Shown piece after piece: positions 42,686 through 52,767 of a DNA stretch of 64,000 nucleotides. Made by a program: the position numbers and the translations under genes. How positions within the stretch are numbered: the stretch's first letter is position 1; the number at the start of each line of letters is the position of its first letter. Under the pieces are notes generated by a model. That model was given only the letters and a program-made list of their open reading frames with translations, had not been told where the DNA came from and searched no databases. The DNA is from Bacteroidota bacterium (lineage in GTDB: Bacteria; Bacteroidota; Bacteroidia; AKYH767-A; OLB10): NCBI GenBank assembly GCA_016714535.1, contig JADKDR010000016.1:62001-126000 (forward strand), read 5' to 3'.

Positions 42686-45184
42686 TTACTTTATCAAAAC
42701 AAATGGAACAGACCTTTGCAGGCTGTAATTAGTTACAGTGGCTATATATTTGCCGCTAGCAACATTTTCGTTTAAAGAAAGTTGTATCTCATTGTTGCCC
42801 TTGTCAATTTTTCGATTTACATATGCAGCGACTGTCTTGCCTTTTAGGTCAACTATTTTATAATCAATAATCATTTCTTTATCAGCATATACAGTAAGAG
42901 TTACATTAGAGTTTGTCGCGTTGGCAAAAGCACTTACTGTAAACGGATTTGTCGCCATAGAGGAAGATGGAGATAAACCTGTTGTGCTTAAACTCATATT
43001 ATACATGCTTCGTCCATACGTGGCAGCAGTGAGGCTATGGGTAGGATAATGTAGGCGTAAGTCAGTGACAGGAGCAGCGGGCAAGCCGCTACCTAAAACA
43101 TTCCAATTAGACCATTGATTGATAGCGGCATGATACACACCAACATCACTGCCAATATATATCTGGTTGAGCATCGTATCAATTATAAGCGCATTTATTG
43201 GCATATCAGGCAAGTTGCCTTGTATATCAATCCAACTGGCACCGCCATCTGTAGTGTGATAAATGTGACTCATATTATCGTGATAGCGGTAACCTGATAG
43301 CGTAACGTAGCAATCGAGTGCATTGCGCGGATCAACTGCCACCCTTGTAATCCAACGTACAGGCAGAGAATTCGAAATTTTTGTCCATGACAGGCCTCCA
43401 TTAGTAGTTATATGGACATTGCCATCATCAGTTCCTGCATATATTACATTTGGATCAGATGCCGCTACATCAAGTGTTGTAATGGTGGCATAAACAATTG
43501 GATAGGCGCTAGGTCCTATGCCATTTGATAAATCAGGACTAATTTCAAACCAGTTGGCACCTTGGTCTAGCGATTTATACATATGGTTGGCACCTAAATA
43601 CATATTCATAGGATTTCCTGGTTCGTGCATATAAGGGGTGTTCCAGTTAAATTTATGATTTGAACTTACTCCATTAGTTCCGCAACTAAGCCCACCATAC
43701 TGATATTCGGCTGTCCATACTCCTTGTTGCGTTGGATCAACTCTTACAACAAAACCATCGCCACCCCAAATTGATGTCCAGTTATTGGTGCTGCCAGTTG
43801 GTGTCATAACAGTACCATTGTCTTGTGTGCCACCATAATAATTGTCAGGTTGTTGTTCATCTACTTCGCATGTATAAAACTGAGTCACAGGCAACGTTTC
43901 GTTATGAGTAAAAGTTGTGCCACCATCATATGATGTATAAAGGCCTCCATCGTTACCTAGTAAAACTAAATTCGTATTTTGAGGATGAATATATACTTCG
44001 TGCTGATCCACATGTGTTTGCGAGGATGTAATATCATTCCAGGTGTTGCCACCATCAGATGTCTTCCATACATCAAAGTCAATAAGGTAAACCACATCCG
44101 GATTGAGAGGATCTATTTTAATACGTCCGTACCAATAGCAAACACTGGCAAATCCGGCATTTGATGAAACATTAATCCAACTATTTCCATTGTTAGTTGT
44201 TTTAAATATTCCGATAGGAGCACCAAAATCGTCCAGCACATAAGCATATAGAATATTTGGGTTTGATTTACTAATGTCGATTCCAATACGGCCAAGATTT
44301 CCGAATGAACCAAAGGGATTGCTTAATTTGTTCCAGGTGGCACCACCATCAAAACTACGATATATTCCACTTTCGGGCCCGCCATAATTTCTTCGATCAG
44401 GCCTGCGTACCCTTGTCCACATGCAAGCATAAACGGTATCAGGATGCACCGGATTAATAACAACATCAATAGCTCCGGTGCTGTCATTGAGGTATAACGA
44501 CTGTGTCCAAGTTGTACCACCATCTGCAGTTTTGTATAATCCACGTTCAGCATTGTTACCAAACAAGTCGCCCATAGTAGCGGCATATACGATGTCCTTA
44601 TTCGTTGGATGAACGGCAAGCCTTCCGGTGTTTCTTGTTAACTGTAACCCTATACTTTGCCAGGTGTTTCCTGCATCGGTCGATTTGTATAAACCATCTG
44701 CATCATAGCAAAGTGAACCTCCACCGGCATTTGCTTCTCCGGTTCCAACATACAAGGTGTTAGAGTCGGATGGTGCAATAGCCAAATCGCCTATGGACAA
44801 ACTGCCCACACCGTCAAATATGGGAGCCCAGGTGGAACCTGAATTTGTTGACTTGAATACGCCTCCACTTGCTGCACACAGGTACATCGTAGTAAGGCTT
44901 GAGGAATGCATTTCAACATCAGTCAATCTTCCACCAATATTTACCGGTCCTGCTAAGTTCCACATTGCTGCTGATGTGCGCATTTGATTAGTTTGTAATT
45001 GTTGTTTATAGAAACTAAACGCATTCTTGTAAGCTCCGTAATCAACCTTATTATACGGATAGGCGCGTTGGTTAATAAACCAATCCTGGTTATTAGCTTT
45101 GGGCACATGCTTGGATTGTTTAGTTGGATTAACACAGGCGGTTAATACTGGCAACAGGAAATATAGGAAAATACTTTTTTTCAT
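42686..45184 (-). CDS. Lipoprotein-type T9SS propeller protein (sortilin-like)
   Basis: 832 residues from ATG 45184; the frame extends to 45265 but residues before MKKSIFLYFLLPVLTAC are not signal-like. The lipobox LTAC predicts lipidation. A short N-terminal module (DWFINQRAYPYNKVDYGAYKNAF) echoes those at 27714 and 31203. Then come VPS10/BNR repeats over about 80-730 (FKSTNSGSTWAP, YKSTDAGNTW, YKTADGGTTW, YRSFDGGATW) and a C-terminal domain of T9SS type (VSAFANATNSNVTLTVYADKEM ... ASGKYIATVTN). A lipid anchor plus a T9SS signal is an unusual pair. A minus-strand TATATTTG -7 box (45199-45206) lies 15 bp before the ATG. Confidence 0.8.
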   Translation of the reverse strand: MKKSIFLYFLLPVLTACVNPTKQSKHVPKANNQDWFINQRAYPYNKVDYGAYKNAFSFYKQQLQTNQMRTSAAMWNLAGPVNIGGRLTDVEMHSSSLTTMYLCAASGGVFKSTNSGSTWAPIFDGVGSLSIGDLAIAPSDSNTLYVGTGEANAGGGSLCYDADGLYKSTDAGNTWQSIGLQLTRNTGRLAVHPTNKDIVYAATMGDLFGNNAERGLYKTADGGTTWTQSLYLNDSTGAIDVVINPVHPDTVYACMWTRVRRPDRRNYGGPESGIYRSFDGGATWNKLSNPFGSFGNLGRIGIDISKSNPNILYAYVLDDFGAPIGIFKTTNNGNSWINVSSNAGFASVCYWYGRIKIDPLNPDVVYLIDFDVWKTSDGGNTWNDITSSQTHVDQHEVYIHPQNTNLVLLGNDGGLYTSYDGGTTFTHNETLPVTQFYTCEVDEQQPDNYYGGTQDNGTVMTPTGSTNNWTSIWGGDGFVVRVDPTQQGVWTAEYQYGGLSCGTNGVSSNHKFNWNTPYMHEPGNPMNMYLGANHMYKSLDQGANWFEISPDLSNGIGPSAYPIVYATITTLDVAASDPNVIYAGTDDGNVHITTNGGLSWTKISNSLPVRWITRVAVDPRNALDCYVTLSGYRYHDNMSHIYHTTDGGASWIDIQGNLPDMPINALIIDTMLNQIYIGSDVGVYHAAINQWSNWNVLGSGLPAAPVTDLRLHYPTHSLTAATYGRSMYNMSLSTTGLSPSSSMATNPFTVSAFANATNSNVTLTVYADKEMIIDYKIVDLKGKTVAAYVNRKIDKGNNEIQLSLNENVASGKYIATVTNYSLQRSVPFVLIK

Positions 45185-45206
45185 GATGTGTGTTTTTGCA
45201 AATATA

Positions 45207-45684
45207 ACTTGAATAGCAATAATTGGTATTTTTTTGAATTGAAACTTATTACATAATAAACCCACTTGCGATCATAATTTAAAATTGGAAAGCACTTTTA
45301 AAAAACTAGGTGAGACTTGGTTTTCAAGCGTTTCCAGTTGGATCAATTATGTTAATTTTACTTACTGCTATTTTAATCGGCAGATGACAATTATTAACAA
45401 TTAGTTCGTGTCTATTAGCAAGTCATATTTGTAAAGTGTACATAATCAATGTTATGTGGAGTCAAATTTACTTTTTTTTGTTTAAAAAGTCACAAAACAG
45501 TGTTGATAACTTATTTATCCCCCAAACGTTCGCGGTAGTTTACAATCGCAAATCATGGGTTAACCTTCAAAAAGGTATCACATAGAATATTTGAGTATTT
45601 TATAAAAATTTATTACTATAGATTTGGCCTGCCTATTCTAATGAGTTTTTCTGGTCAGTCTATCTTAACTTAATTATACTATTT
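45207..45684. promoter_or_regulatory. Divergent intergenic region with -7 box TAGATTTG
   Basis: TAGATTTG at 45619-45626 fits TAnnTTTG on the plus strand, 58 bp before ATG 45685. A TTTG at 45590-45593 is 25 bp upstream, slightly far. The rest is AT-rich and shows nothing else. Confidence 0.5.
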
Positions 45685-48600
45685 ATGAAAAAATTATTTA
45701 CTAAAAACGGTTTACTATTTATTGGTATCCTTTCTATGGTATCTTTTATACCATTTAAATCACAAGCCACTCATTCTGCCGGAGCTGATATTTGGTATGA
45801 GAAGGTGGGCAACAATCAGTACAAAATTTCTGTGGCTTTCTTCCGAGATTGCCTAGGTATTTTAGAAGATAATGGTGTATTGGTTCGAGTTAAATCTGTT
45901 TCAAAGGGATTTAATCAGGAGTTTATTGCTCCCAAAAAGTCTCCTCCCAATGGAGAAATAGTTACTTTTACATGCCCTACGGGTGTTCCTACATGCCTTG
46001 GTGGCACTGCAGTAGGAATAAGAAGATGGGTGTACGAAGTAACCGTTTCATTGCCAGATACTGCTGCCGATTGGACTTTTAGTTGGCGAGAATGTAATAG
46101 AAACAATGCCATTACTACGGTTATTAATGCCGGAAATTTTTGTATGTATATTGAAGCTAAATTAAATAATACCATTTTTTCAAACAATAATGCACCAATC
46201 TTTACAAACCCACCTATCGCATTAGCTTGTATAGGGCAAAACTTTAACTACAATCAAGGTTCGTATGATTCAGAAGGCGACTCGCTGTTTTATGAACTTA
46301 TTAATCCAAAACATACAGCGACAGCAAATGTGCCTTTAAATCCTCCTTTTACAGTTATAAGTCCAATGTCTTCGTCCACTCCATTTTCATTAAACTCTTT
46401 AACAGGCGCCCTCAATTTTACTCCAACACAAATAGAAGTAGGAATACTTGCATCGCGGGTCAAGGAGTATCGAAATGGGATATTAATAGGAAGTGTTATC
46501 AGAGATTTTCAATTTTATACTAGGCCTTGCCCTAACAATACTGCACCTGTTGCAAGCGGTTTTAACGGCACCAATATTTATGAAGATACTATTTGTGCCG
46601 GCACAAATGCCTGTTACTTTATGAATTCAATTGACCCGGAAGTAAATCAAAACGTGGTAATGACTTCCAATGTAACCTCAGTTATTCCTGGTTCAACTTT
46701 TACTGCTACTAACGCAAGCCGCCCGGTAGGTAATTTTTGCTGGCAAACTGATACTTCGGATGTACGTTCAACTCCTCATGTGTTTACTATCAGAGTAGTG
46801 GATGAGTTTTGCCCGGATGCTGCCGTTCAGGATTTTACCTATGCCATTTGGGTTGAAGATGTAAAGGCCGCAATTTCTAAAACAGATGAAACTTGCAATT
46901 TGATAGATGGCACAGCTACTGTGGTTCCAACCAATGGGTTGCCCGGATACACATATAGCTACCTATGGAGTAATGGGCAGACTAGTTCGACTGCCTCAAG
47001 CTTAGTTGGGGGCACATATACGGTTACGGTAACATCCAATCGAGGATGTACTGTTAGCAAACAAATAGTGGTAGGCGGGCCACCGGTAACTATCAATTTA
47101 ACTCCAATTGTAAAAGCAAATACAGGATGTAATGGAATTTGTAACGGAGGCATAAATATTTCACCATTAGGCGGTACACTTTACACGTATAACTGGAGCA
47201 CAGGAACCACCAATACGTTCATTGCAAACCAATGTCAGGGAGTTTACACAGTATTAGTAACCGATGTAAGTGGTTGCACTGCCATCACTTCTGTCACTGT
47301 TCCCGATTCAAGTCTGGTTGTAACTTGTAACCTAGCAACAACAAATGATGATGGTTGCCAGGGTGTTTGCAATGGTACTGCAACAGCTACAGCTGTTGCT
47401 AGCTCTGCAGTTACCTATTTGTGGAACACAGGTGCAACAACGTCCGCTATCACAGGGTTATGCGGAGGCATCTACACCGTTACGGTTACCGATACTAAAG
47501 GATGCAGCAGCACTTGTTCAGGAATCGTTTTAAATCAGAATACTTCCTTTACTGTTTCAGTTTCAAGAATAAACAACACAGGTTGCAATGGGGTTTGCAA
47601 TGGTTCGCTTACAGCAAATACACAGGGAGGAACACAGTTTACCTATAGTTGGAGCAATGGAGCTACTTCCAAAACGATTTCGGGTATTTGCACAGGCACA
47701 TATACGGTTATAGTAACAGATGCAAGCGGCTGCACTGCAAGCAGTGTTCGTTCAATTATTGATGGAGGCATTACCATAACCTGCAATGCAACATCATTGC
47801 CTAATACCATCTGCAACGGAACTTGCAATGGATCGGCAGTGGTTACTGCAACTGGAGGTACTGCACTTTCGTACCTGTGGTCGAATGGGCAAACAACTGC
47901 TTCAGCCTCAGGCTTGTGTCCGCAAACATATACCATAACGGTAACGGATGTAAGCGGATGCTCTTCGTTCTGTGGGGTAGTTGTTGGCAATAACCCCGAG
48001 CCTTTTGCCATACAAACTACTAAAACAAATGTAACATGTAATGGAGGTTCAGATGGTAGCATCACCACCAGCATCAGTGGAGGCACCGGCCCATTTTCAT
48101 TGATATGGTCAAATGGAAATACGAATTTACAGGCAACGGGATTTATAGCAGGAACATATACGGTGACCGTAACTTCAGGACTCGGCTGTACACAGACCTT
48201 ATCGGTAAGCATCACACAACCTACTAAAATAGTTGCTATGCGGGCAATTACAAAGAGTACTTGTGGCGATTGCTCGGGTAAAATTACGCTAACAGTATCC
48301 GGTGGCGTGGGACCATATACCTATCTATGGAGTAATGGAAAAACTACAAAAAATAATCTTAATGTATGTGCAGGCGCCTACAGTGTCACGATTACCGACT
48401 CAAGGGGATGCACCATTAATCCTAGCTACAATGTTGGAGACTCTATTATCGCCATCACTATTTTGGGCGTTGTTATAAATAATACCGGTTGTGCCGGAGC
48501 ATGTAATGGCAGTATTAATGTTACACCATCCGGTGGAGCAGGCTTTACATATCTTTGGAATAACGGAGCCACCTCCAATCAGATTTCAGGAATCTGCGAA

Positions 48601-51600
48601 GGAAACTATATTGTTACCGTTACTAATAGTGCCGGATGTTCCAAAGAGCGTACGCTTGTAGTTGGTGGTCAAACCACTACTATTTCATGTACCACAAATG
48701 TTATAGACAATACCGGTTGTAATGGACTTTGCAATGGCTCCATTTCGGCCTTACCTGCTGGAGGTACTTCATATACCTATCAGTGGACTAATGGTCAGAC
48801 CACGGCTCAACTAACTGGAATTTGCTCAGGAACGTTTACCGTAACCATTACCGATGTAACAGGTTGCACGTCTACCTGCACGGGCACGGTGGCCAATTTG
48901 GGCACGACCATAAGTTGCTCAGCTAGCGCAACTCCTAATTCTAACTGTGGCAGTGCTTGTAACGGAACTGTAACTGCAACATCAAGTGGCAGTGCTGCTG
49001 TAAGTTATTCATGGTCGAGTGGACAGACCACACAAACAGCCACAGGGTTATGTGCAGGAACATATACTGCTACAGTTACGAATGCGGCAGGTTGCACCTC
49101 AACATGCACGGCACAGGTAACCAATACCCTCGACAATATTAATGTCACGGCCACTGCAGTAAACGTTGCTTGCTTTGGCGGTTCGAATGGTGGTGCAGCA
49201 ACAACTCTTACCGGAGGTACAGCGCCTTTTAATTATCTTTGGTCTAATGGAGCTACAACTAAGGATTTAAGCGGAATAACAGCAGGAACCTATACTGTAA
49301 TAGTAACATCTAATACCGGATGCACAGTAAGTGCATCCTGCAATGTTACGCAGCCAGGTCCTTTAATGGCAGTAAGCACCATGACGCAAAGCATTTGTGG
49401 AAATTGTAAAGGCAAGGTAACCCTTGCAGTAACGGGCGGTATTGCACCTTATACCTATCAATGGAGTAATGGAGCCACTACTAAAAACATTTCAAATTTA
49501 TGTGCTGCATCATACACCGTAACTCTTACAGATGTCAATGGATGTGCTTCTGGAGCAGGCGCTACAGTATCTGATAGCCTCGTTCCGGTTGTCATAAATG
49601 GGTCAATTGTTAATAATACGGGTTGCGGTAGTAGTTGCAACGGAAACATTCAACTTACAGTTAGTGGCGGTAGTACTTTTGTCTATGCATGGAGCAATGG
49701 ACGTACTACCAAGAATATTTTCAATTTATGTGCAGGAGTATATACGGTTACTGTAACAAATAATTTGGGTTGCAACGCCACTTCATCTTTCTCTGTTTCG
49801 GGCAGTTCCATTAATGTGACATGTACTGTTAATTCAAAAAATAACACCGGTTGTAATGGAAACTGTAATGGCGAGCTAAATGCAATTCCATCCGGAGGTA
49901 GTTCGTATGCTTACTTATGGAGCAATGGATCTACTACTAAGAAAATAACAGGATTATGTAGCGGAAACTATTCGGTTATTGTAACAGATATAAGTGGATG
50001 CAGCAATGTGTGCAGCGCAATAGTTGCCGATAGTAGCACAGCCATAAGTTGCAATGCTACTTCTACCTTAAATACAGGATGTAATGGCAACTGTAATGGA
50101 ACCGCAACAGCTATTCCCGCAGGTAACGGAGCATTTACCTATGCCTGGAGCAATGGACAAACTAATGCCACGGCAACTGGCCTTTGTGGAGGAAACTATA
50201 CAGTTACTGTTACTAATACAAACGGTTGCTCATCAACTTGTAATGTAGCTGTTGTAAACCAGCCTGAGACATTTACAGTTTCAGTTAGCGGAACAAATAT
50301 TTTGTGCAACGGAGGTAATAATGGAACAGCTGCAGCCACTGTTAATGGGGGCACTGCGCCATTAACTTACGTGTGGAGTAATGGTGCTTCTATTGCAACT
50401 ATAAGCAACCTAACTAAAGGAACATATACGGTAACAGTAACGTCTGCAATTGGATGTACCGCAACTGCTTCGGTTGTGCTAACACAGCCTACAGCACTTT
50501 CAATTACTAAGTCAACTGTTAAATCTTTCTGTAATAATTGTGCGGGTAAGGTCAGCATTACTGTGACAGGCGGTAAATCTCCATATACTTACAGTTGGAG
50601 CAATGGAGCTACTACCAAGAATTTAGCAACGGTGTGTTCAGGTACGTATACTGTAATAGTTACCGATGCTAACCAATGCACCCTGACTACCTCGGCTTTT
50701 GTGGCTGATAGTGCGGTAAATATTAACATTACGGGTACACCAGTCAATAATACAGCCTGTAATAATGGTTGTAATGGCAGTATTAGCATGAATGCAACCG
50801 GTGGCAACACCTTTACCTACAGTTGGAGCAATGGCAGCACCACCAAAAATCAATCAGGTTTATGTGCAGGCAACTATACTGTAACCGTAATCAATAACTT
50901 CGGATGTACAGCAACCAAGTCATTTAGTGTAGGTGGGCAAACTACCAATATCACATGCTCCCTTACTTTTGTAAATAATGTTAGTTGTGGCACAGGGTGT
51001 TTTGGTTCAGCAACAGCCATACCATCAGGTGGCAGTAGCTACACGTATATATGGAGCAACGGCAAAACCACAGCTTCGCTCACCAAGTTGTGTGAAGGAA
51101 CTTATACGGTAACTGTTACAGATATTTCGGGATGTACCATTACCGCAAGCGTGGTTTTACTAAAATTTGATCTTAACTTACAGTCAACCGTTACTAAAAC
51201 GGATAATACATTCTGCCAGCAAGGACAATGCACAGGAACAGCTACCGTTACACCAACAGGTGGATCGATCTATATTTATCAATGGAATACCGTGCCGATA
51301 CAAACTACCCAAACAGCAACCGGATTATGCGGGGGCACCTATCTGTCGAAGGTAACAGATTCTATAACGGGTTGTATCGTGCAGAAGTCGATTACAATAA
51401 CCAATGTAAACATTGGTTTTGCGCTAGCCATTGCACAAACATCAGCTATTAAATGTGCCGGAGGCACGGGAGCATTATCAGCAAACCCTACTGGTGGAAG
51501 CTCGCCTTTTGGTTATTTATGGAGCAATGGAAAAACGACAAAGAGTGTGGCAGGACTTCTGACGGGTTCGTATACTGTTACGGTTACTGCTGCCAATGGA

Positions 51601-52710
51601 TGTACTAATCAGGCTAACTTCACCCTTACTGAACCCGTTGCGTTAAGTTGCAATGCCACGGCAACTGCAAATACCTGCGCCAATCCGTGCAACGGTTCCA
51701 TTAGCATTGCTGGTGCCGGAGGCACAGGAAGCTATCAGTACAACTTTGGAAATGGTTTTGGAACATCAGCTACTGCAACAAGTTTGTGTGCTGCAACGTA
51801 TACGGTTACTGTTAAAGATGCCAACAACTGCTCAACTACCTGCAGTGGAATAGTGAATAATAATTTGCCGGTTTGTACTCCGTTAATGACCGGAACTGTT
51901 ACCAATTATCGTACATCCGGACAACCTACTAATTTTCCACGCACGTATTTTGAAAATAATTTTACTCTTGTTTATCCAAATGGCTTGCTGATTCAGTCAG
52001 GTGGATGTCTGGGAGCTAAATCTATTACCTTGACAGATGTAGCAAGTGTTAAAGCCGTAATGCAGGCTACCGGCAGCCCGGCAGTGCTTACTTCCAATTT
52101 TGTTAATCCATCATTGAATGATTTAAATAATACGTTGGCTGCGCAGATTGCTGCTCTTAAATTAAATATTGATTTTGATAGTAGTGATCCAAACTTCGCT
52201 CCGGCAAGCACGGTTTATTTGTATCAAATGCTCATAGACTCAGGACCTATGACCGGACTTACTGTACAGCAATTGTATAACCAAGCTGTGAGCGTATTGT
52301 CGGGTTGCAGTAGCAGCTACACGCCAACCGTCATGCGCAATTATTGTTTGCAAGTAAACAACTCCTGGAGTTTAGGAACAAAAAGAAACAATGTTCTCAA
52401 GTGCCCTACTGATCCATGTGCATTAAAGTTTGCAGAGTATACCTACAATTCAAACGACCTGTTGCAGTATTCTGTATTTCCAAATCCAACCATCAATGCT
52501 GCCAATCTGGTATTTTTAGCTTCGATAATAGCTGATTATTCAATAGAGGTTTACGATACGAAGGGTAGGTTAATTTCGAACCTGAAAGGCGTTGCTTATG
52601 AAGGTATCAATCGGATTTTAATTCCTATGGAGAATTATACAAGAGGAATTTACATGGTTAATTTCAAGTATAGTGGAGAAACCCGTAGTACTAGATTAAT
52701 TAAGGAATAA
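45685..52710 (+). CDS. Giant T9SS surface protein with 22 SprB-type repeats
   Basis: 2341 residues. A signal peptide (about 1-28) is followed by an N-terminal region of about 370 residues shared with the protein at 20778 (HSAGADIWYEKVGNNQYKISVAFFRDC, ACIGQNFNYNQGSYDSEGDSLFYEL). From residue about 400 to 2070 there are 22 SprB-type repeats of about 70-80 residues, each with CNGxCNG-like start, W(S/N)NGxTT, GxYTVTVTD and GC end. A domain of about 190 residues follows (RTYFENNFTLVYPNGLLI, LAAQIAALKLNIDFD), then a type A sorting domain (VFPNPTINAANLVF to TRLIKE). SprB of Flavobacterium is the mobile gliding adhesin; this protein could be an adhesin or filament. Gliding is not implied by the window alone. 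Confidence 0.9.
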   Translation: MKKLFTKNGLLFIGILSMVSFIPFKSQATHSAGADIWYEKVGNNQYKISVAFFRDCLGILEDNGVLVRVKSVSKGFNQEFIAPKKSPPNGEIVTFTCPTGVPTCLGGTAVGIRRWVYEVTVSLPDTAADWTFSWRECNRNNAITTVINAGNFCMYIEAKLNNTIFSNNNAPIFTNPPIALACIGQNFNYNQGSYDSEGDSLFYELINPKHTATANVPLNPPFTVISPMSSSTPFSLNSLTGALNFTPTQIEVGILASRVKEYRNGILIGSVIRDFQFYTRPCPNNTAPVASGFNGTNIYEDTICAGTNACYFMNSIDPEVNQNVVMTSNVTSVIPGSTFTATNASRPVGNFCWQTDTSDVRSTPHVFTIRVVDEFCPDAAVQDFTYAIWVEDVKAAISKTDETCNLIDGTATVVPTNGLPGYTYSYLWSNGQTSSTASSLVGGTYTVTVTSNRGCTVSKQIVVGGPPVTINLTPIVKANTGCNGICNGGINISPLGGTLYTYNWSTGTTNTFIANQCQGVYTVLVTDVSGCTAITSVTVPDSSLVVTCNLATTNDDGCQGVCNGTATATAVASSAVTYLWNTGATTSAITGLCGGIYTVTVTDTKGCSSTCSGIVLNQNTSFTVSVSRINNTGCNGVCNGSLTANTQGGTQFTYSWSNGATSKTISGICTGTYTVIVTDASGCTASSVRSIIDGGITITCNATSLPNTICNGTCNGSAVVTATGGTALSYLWSNGQTTASASGLCPQTYTITVTDVSGCSSFCGVVVGNNPEPFAIQTTKTNVTCNGGSDGSITTSISGGTGPFSLIWSNGNTNLQATGFIAGTYTVTVTSGLGCTQTLSVSITQPTKIVAMRAITKSTCGDCSGKITLTVSGGVGPYTYLWSNGKTTKNNLNVCAGAYSVTITDSRGCTINPSYNVGDSIIAITILGVVINNTGCAGACNGSINVTPSGGAGFTYLWNNGATSNQISGICEGNYIVTVTNSAGCSKERTLVVGGQTTTISCTTNVIDNTGCNGLCNGSISALPAGGTSYTYQWTNGQTTAQLTGICSGTFTVTITDVTGCTSTCTGTVANLGTTISCSASATPNSNCGSACNGTVTATSSGSAAVSYSWSSGQTTQTATGLCAGTYTATVTNAAGCTSTCTAQVTNTLDNINVTATAVNVACFGGSNGGAATTLTGGTAPFNYLWSNGATTKDLSGITAGTYTVIVTSNTGCTVSASCNVTQPGPLMAVSTMTQSICGNCKGKVTLAVTGGIAPYTYQWSNGATTKNISNLCAASYTVTLTDVNGCASGAGATVSDSLVPVVINGSIVNNTGCGSSCNGNIQLTVSGGSTFVYAWSNGRTTKNIFNLCAGVYTVTVTNNLGCNATSSFSVSGSSINVTCTVNSKNNTGCNGNCNGELNAIPSGGSSYAYLWSNGSTTKKITGLCSGNYSVIVTDISGCSNVCSAIVADSSTAISCNATSTLNTGCNGNCNGTATAIPAGNGAFTYAWSNGQTNATATGLCGGNYTVTVTNTNGCSSTCNVAVVNQPETFTVSVSGTNILCNGGNNGTAAATVNGGTAPLTYVWSNGASIATISNLTKGTYTVTVTSAIGCTATASVVLTQPTALSITKSTVKSFCNNCAGKVSITVTGGKSPYTYSWSNGATTKNLATVCSGTYTVIVTDANQCTLTTSAFVADSAVNINITGTPVNNTACNNGCNGSISMNATGGNTFTYSWSNGSTTKNQSGLCAGNYTVTVINNFGCTATKSFSVGGQTTNITCSLTFVNNVSCGTGCFGSATAIPSGGSSYTYIWSNGKTTASLTKLCEGTYTVTVTDISGCTITASVVLLKFDLNLQSTVTKTDNTFCQQGQCTGTATVTPTGGSIYIYQWNTVPIQTTQTATGLCGGTYLSKVTDSITGCIVQKSITITNVNIGFALAIAQTSAIKCAGGTGALSANPTGGSSPFGYLWSNGKTTKSVAGLLTGSYTVTVTAANGCTNQANFTLTEPVALSCNATATANTCANPCNGSISIAGAGGTGSYQYNFGNGFGTSATATSLCAATYTVTVKDANNCSTTCSGIVNNNLPVCTPLMTGTVTNYRTSGQPTNFPRTYFENNFTLVYPNGLLIQSGGCLGAKSITLTDVASVKAVMQATGSPAVLTSNFVNPSLNDLNNTLAAQIAALKLNIDFDSSDPNFAPASTVYLYQMLIDSGPMTGLTVQQLYNQAVSVLSGCSSSYTPTVMRNYCLQVNNSWSLGTKRNNVLKCPTDPCALKFAEYTYNSNDLLQYSVFPNPTINAANLVFLASIIADYSIEVYDTKGRLISNLKGVAYEGINRILIPMENYTRGIYMVNFKYSGETRSTRLIKE
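46894..51850 (+). repeat. SprB repeat array with five-repeat superperiod
   Basis: Inside the giant gene. A distinctive repeat class (cysteine-glycine-rich start such as CNGGSDG, ending TQP) recurs with its first Cys codon at 46894, 48037, 49171, 50305 and 51454: spacings 1143, 1134, 1134 and 1149 bp. Each interval holds five repeats, and the repeat after this class (CGDC/CGNC/CNNC-xGK type) also recurs in the last three full blocks. The array is therefore four pentads plus two repeats. Confidence 0.8.
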
Positions 52711-52733
52711 GCATTAAGCGTAATAGAATATTT

Positions 52734-52767
52734 AAGGGCAAGTTAGAAGTGACTTGCCCTTTTTTTT
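52734..52767. terminator. Intrinsic terminator
   Basis: 10-bp stem AAGGGCAAGT / ACTTGCCCTT, 8-nt loop, T8. It lies between convergent genes ending at 52710 (+) and 52766 (-). Confidence 0.9.

Noticed and set aside
47643..48215. Minus-strand ORF of 190 codons in the SprB array
   Set aside because: Repeats produce long antisense frames; similar V/P-rich shadows recur at each repeat unit.
46894..51850. Tandem DNA repeats as a satellite or CRISPR
   Set aside because: The periodicity is that of coding SprB domains; the frame is uninterrupted and synonymous differences abound.
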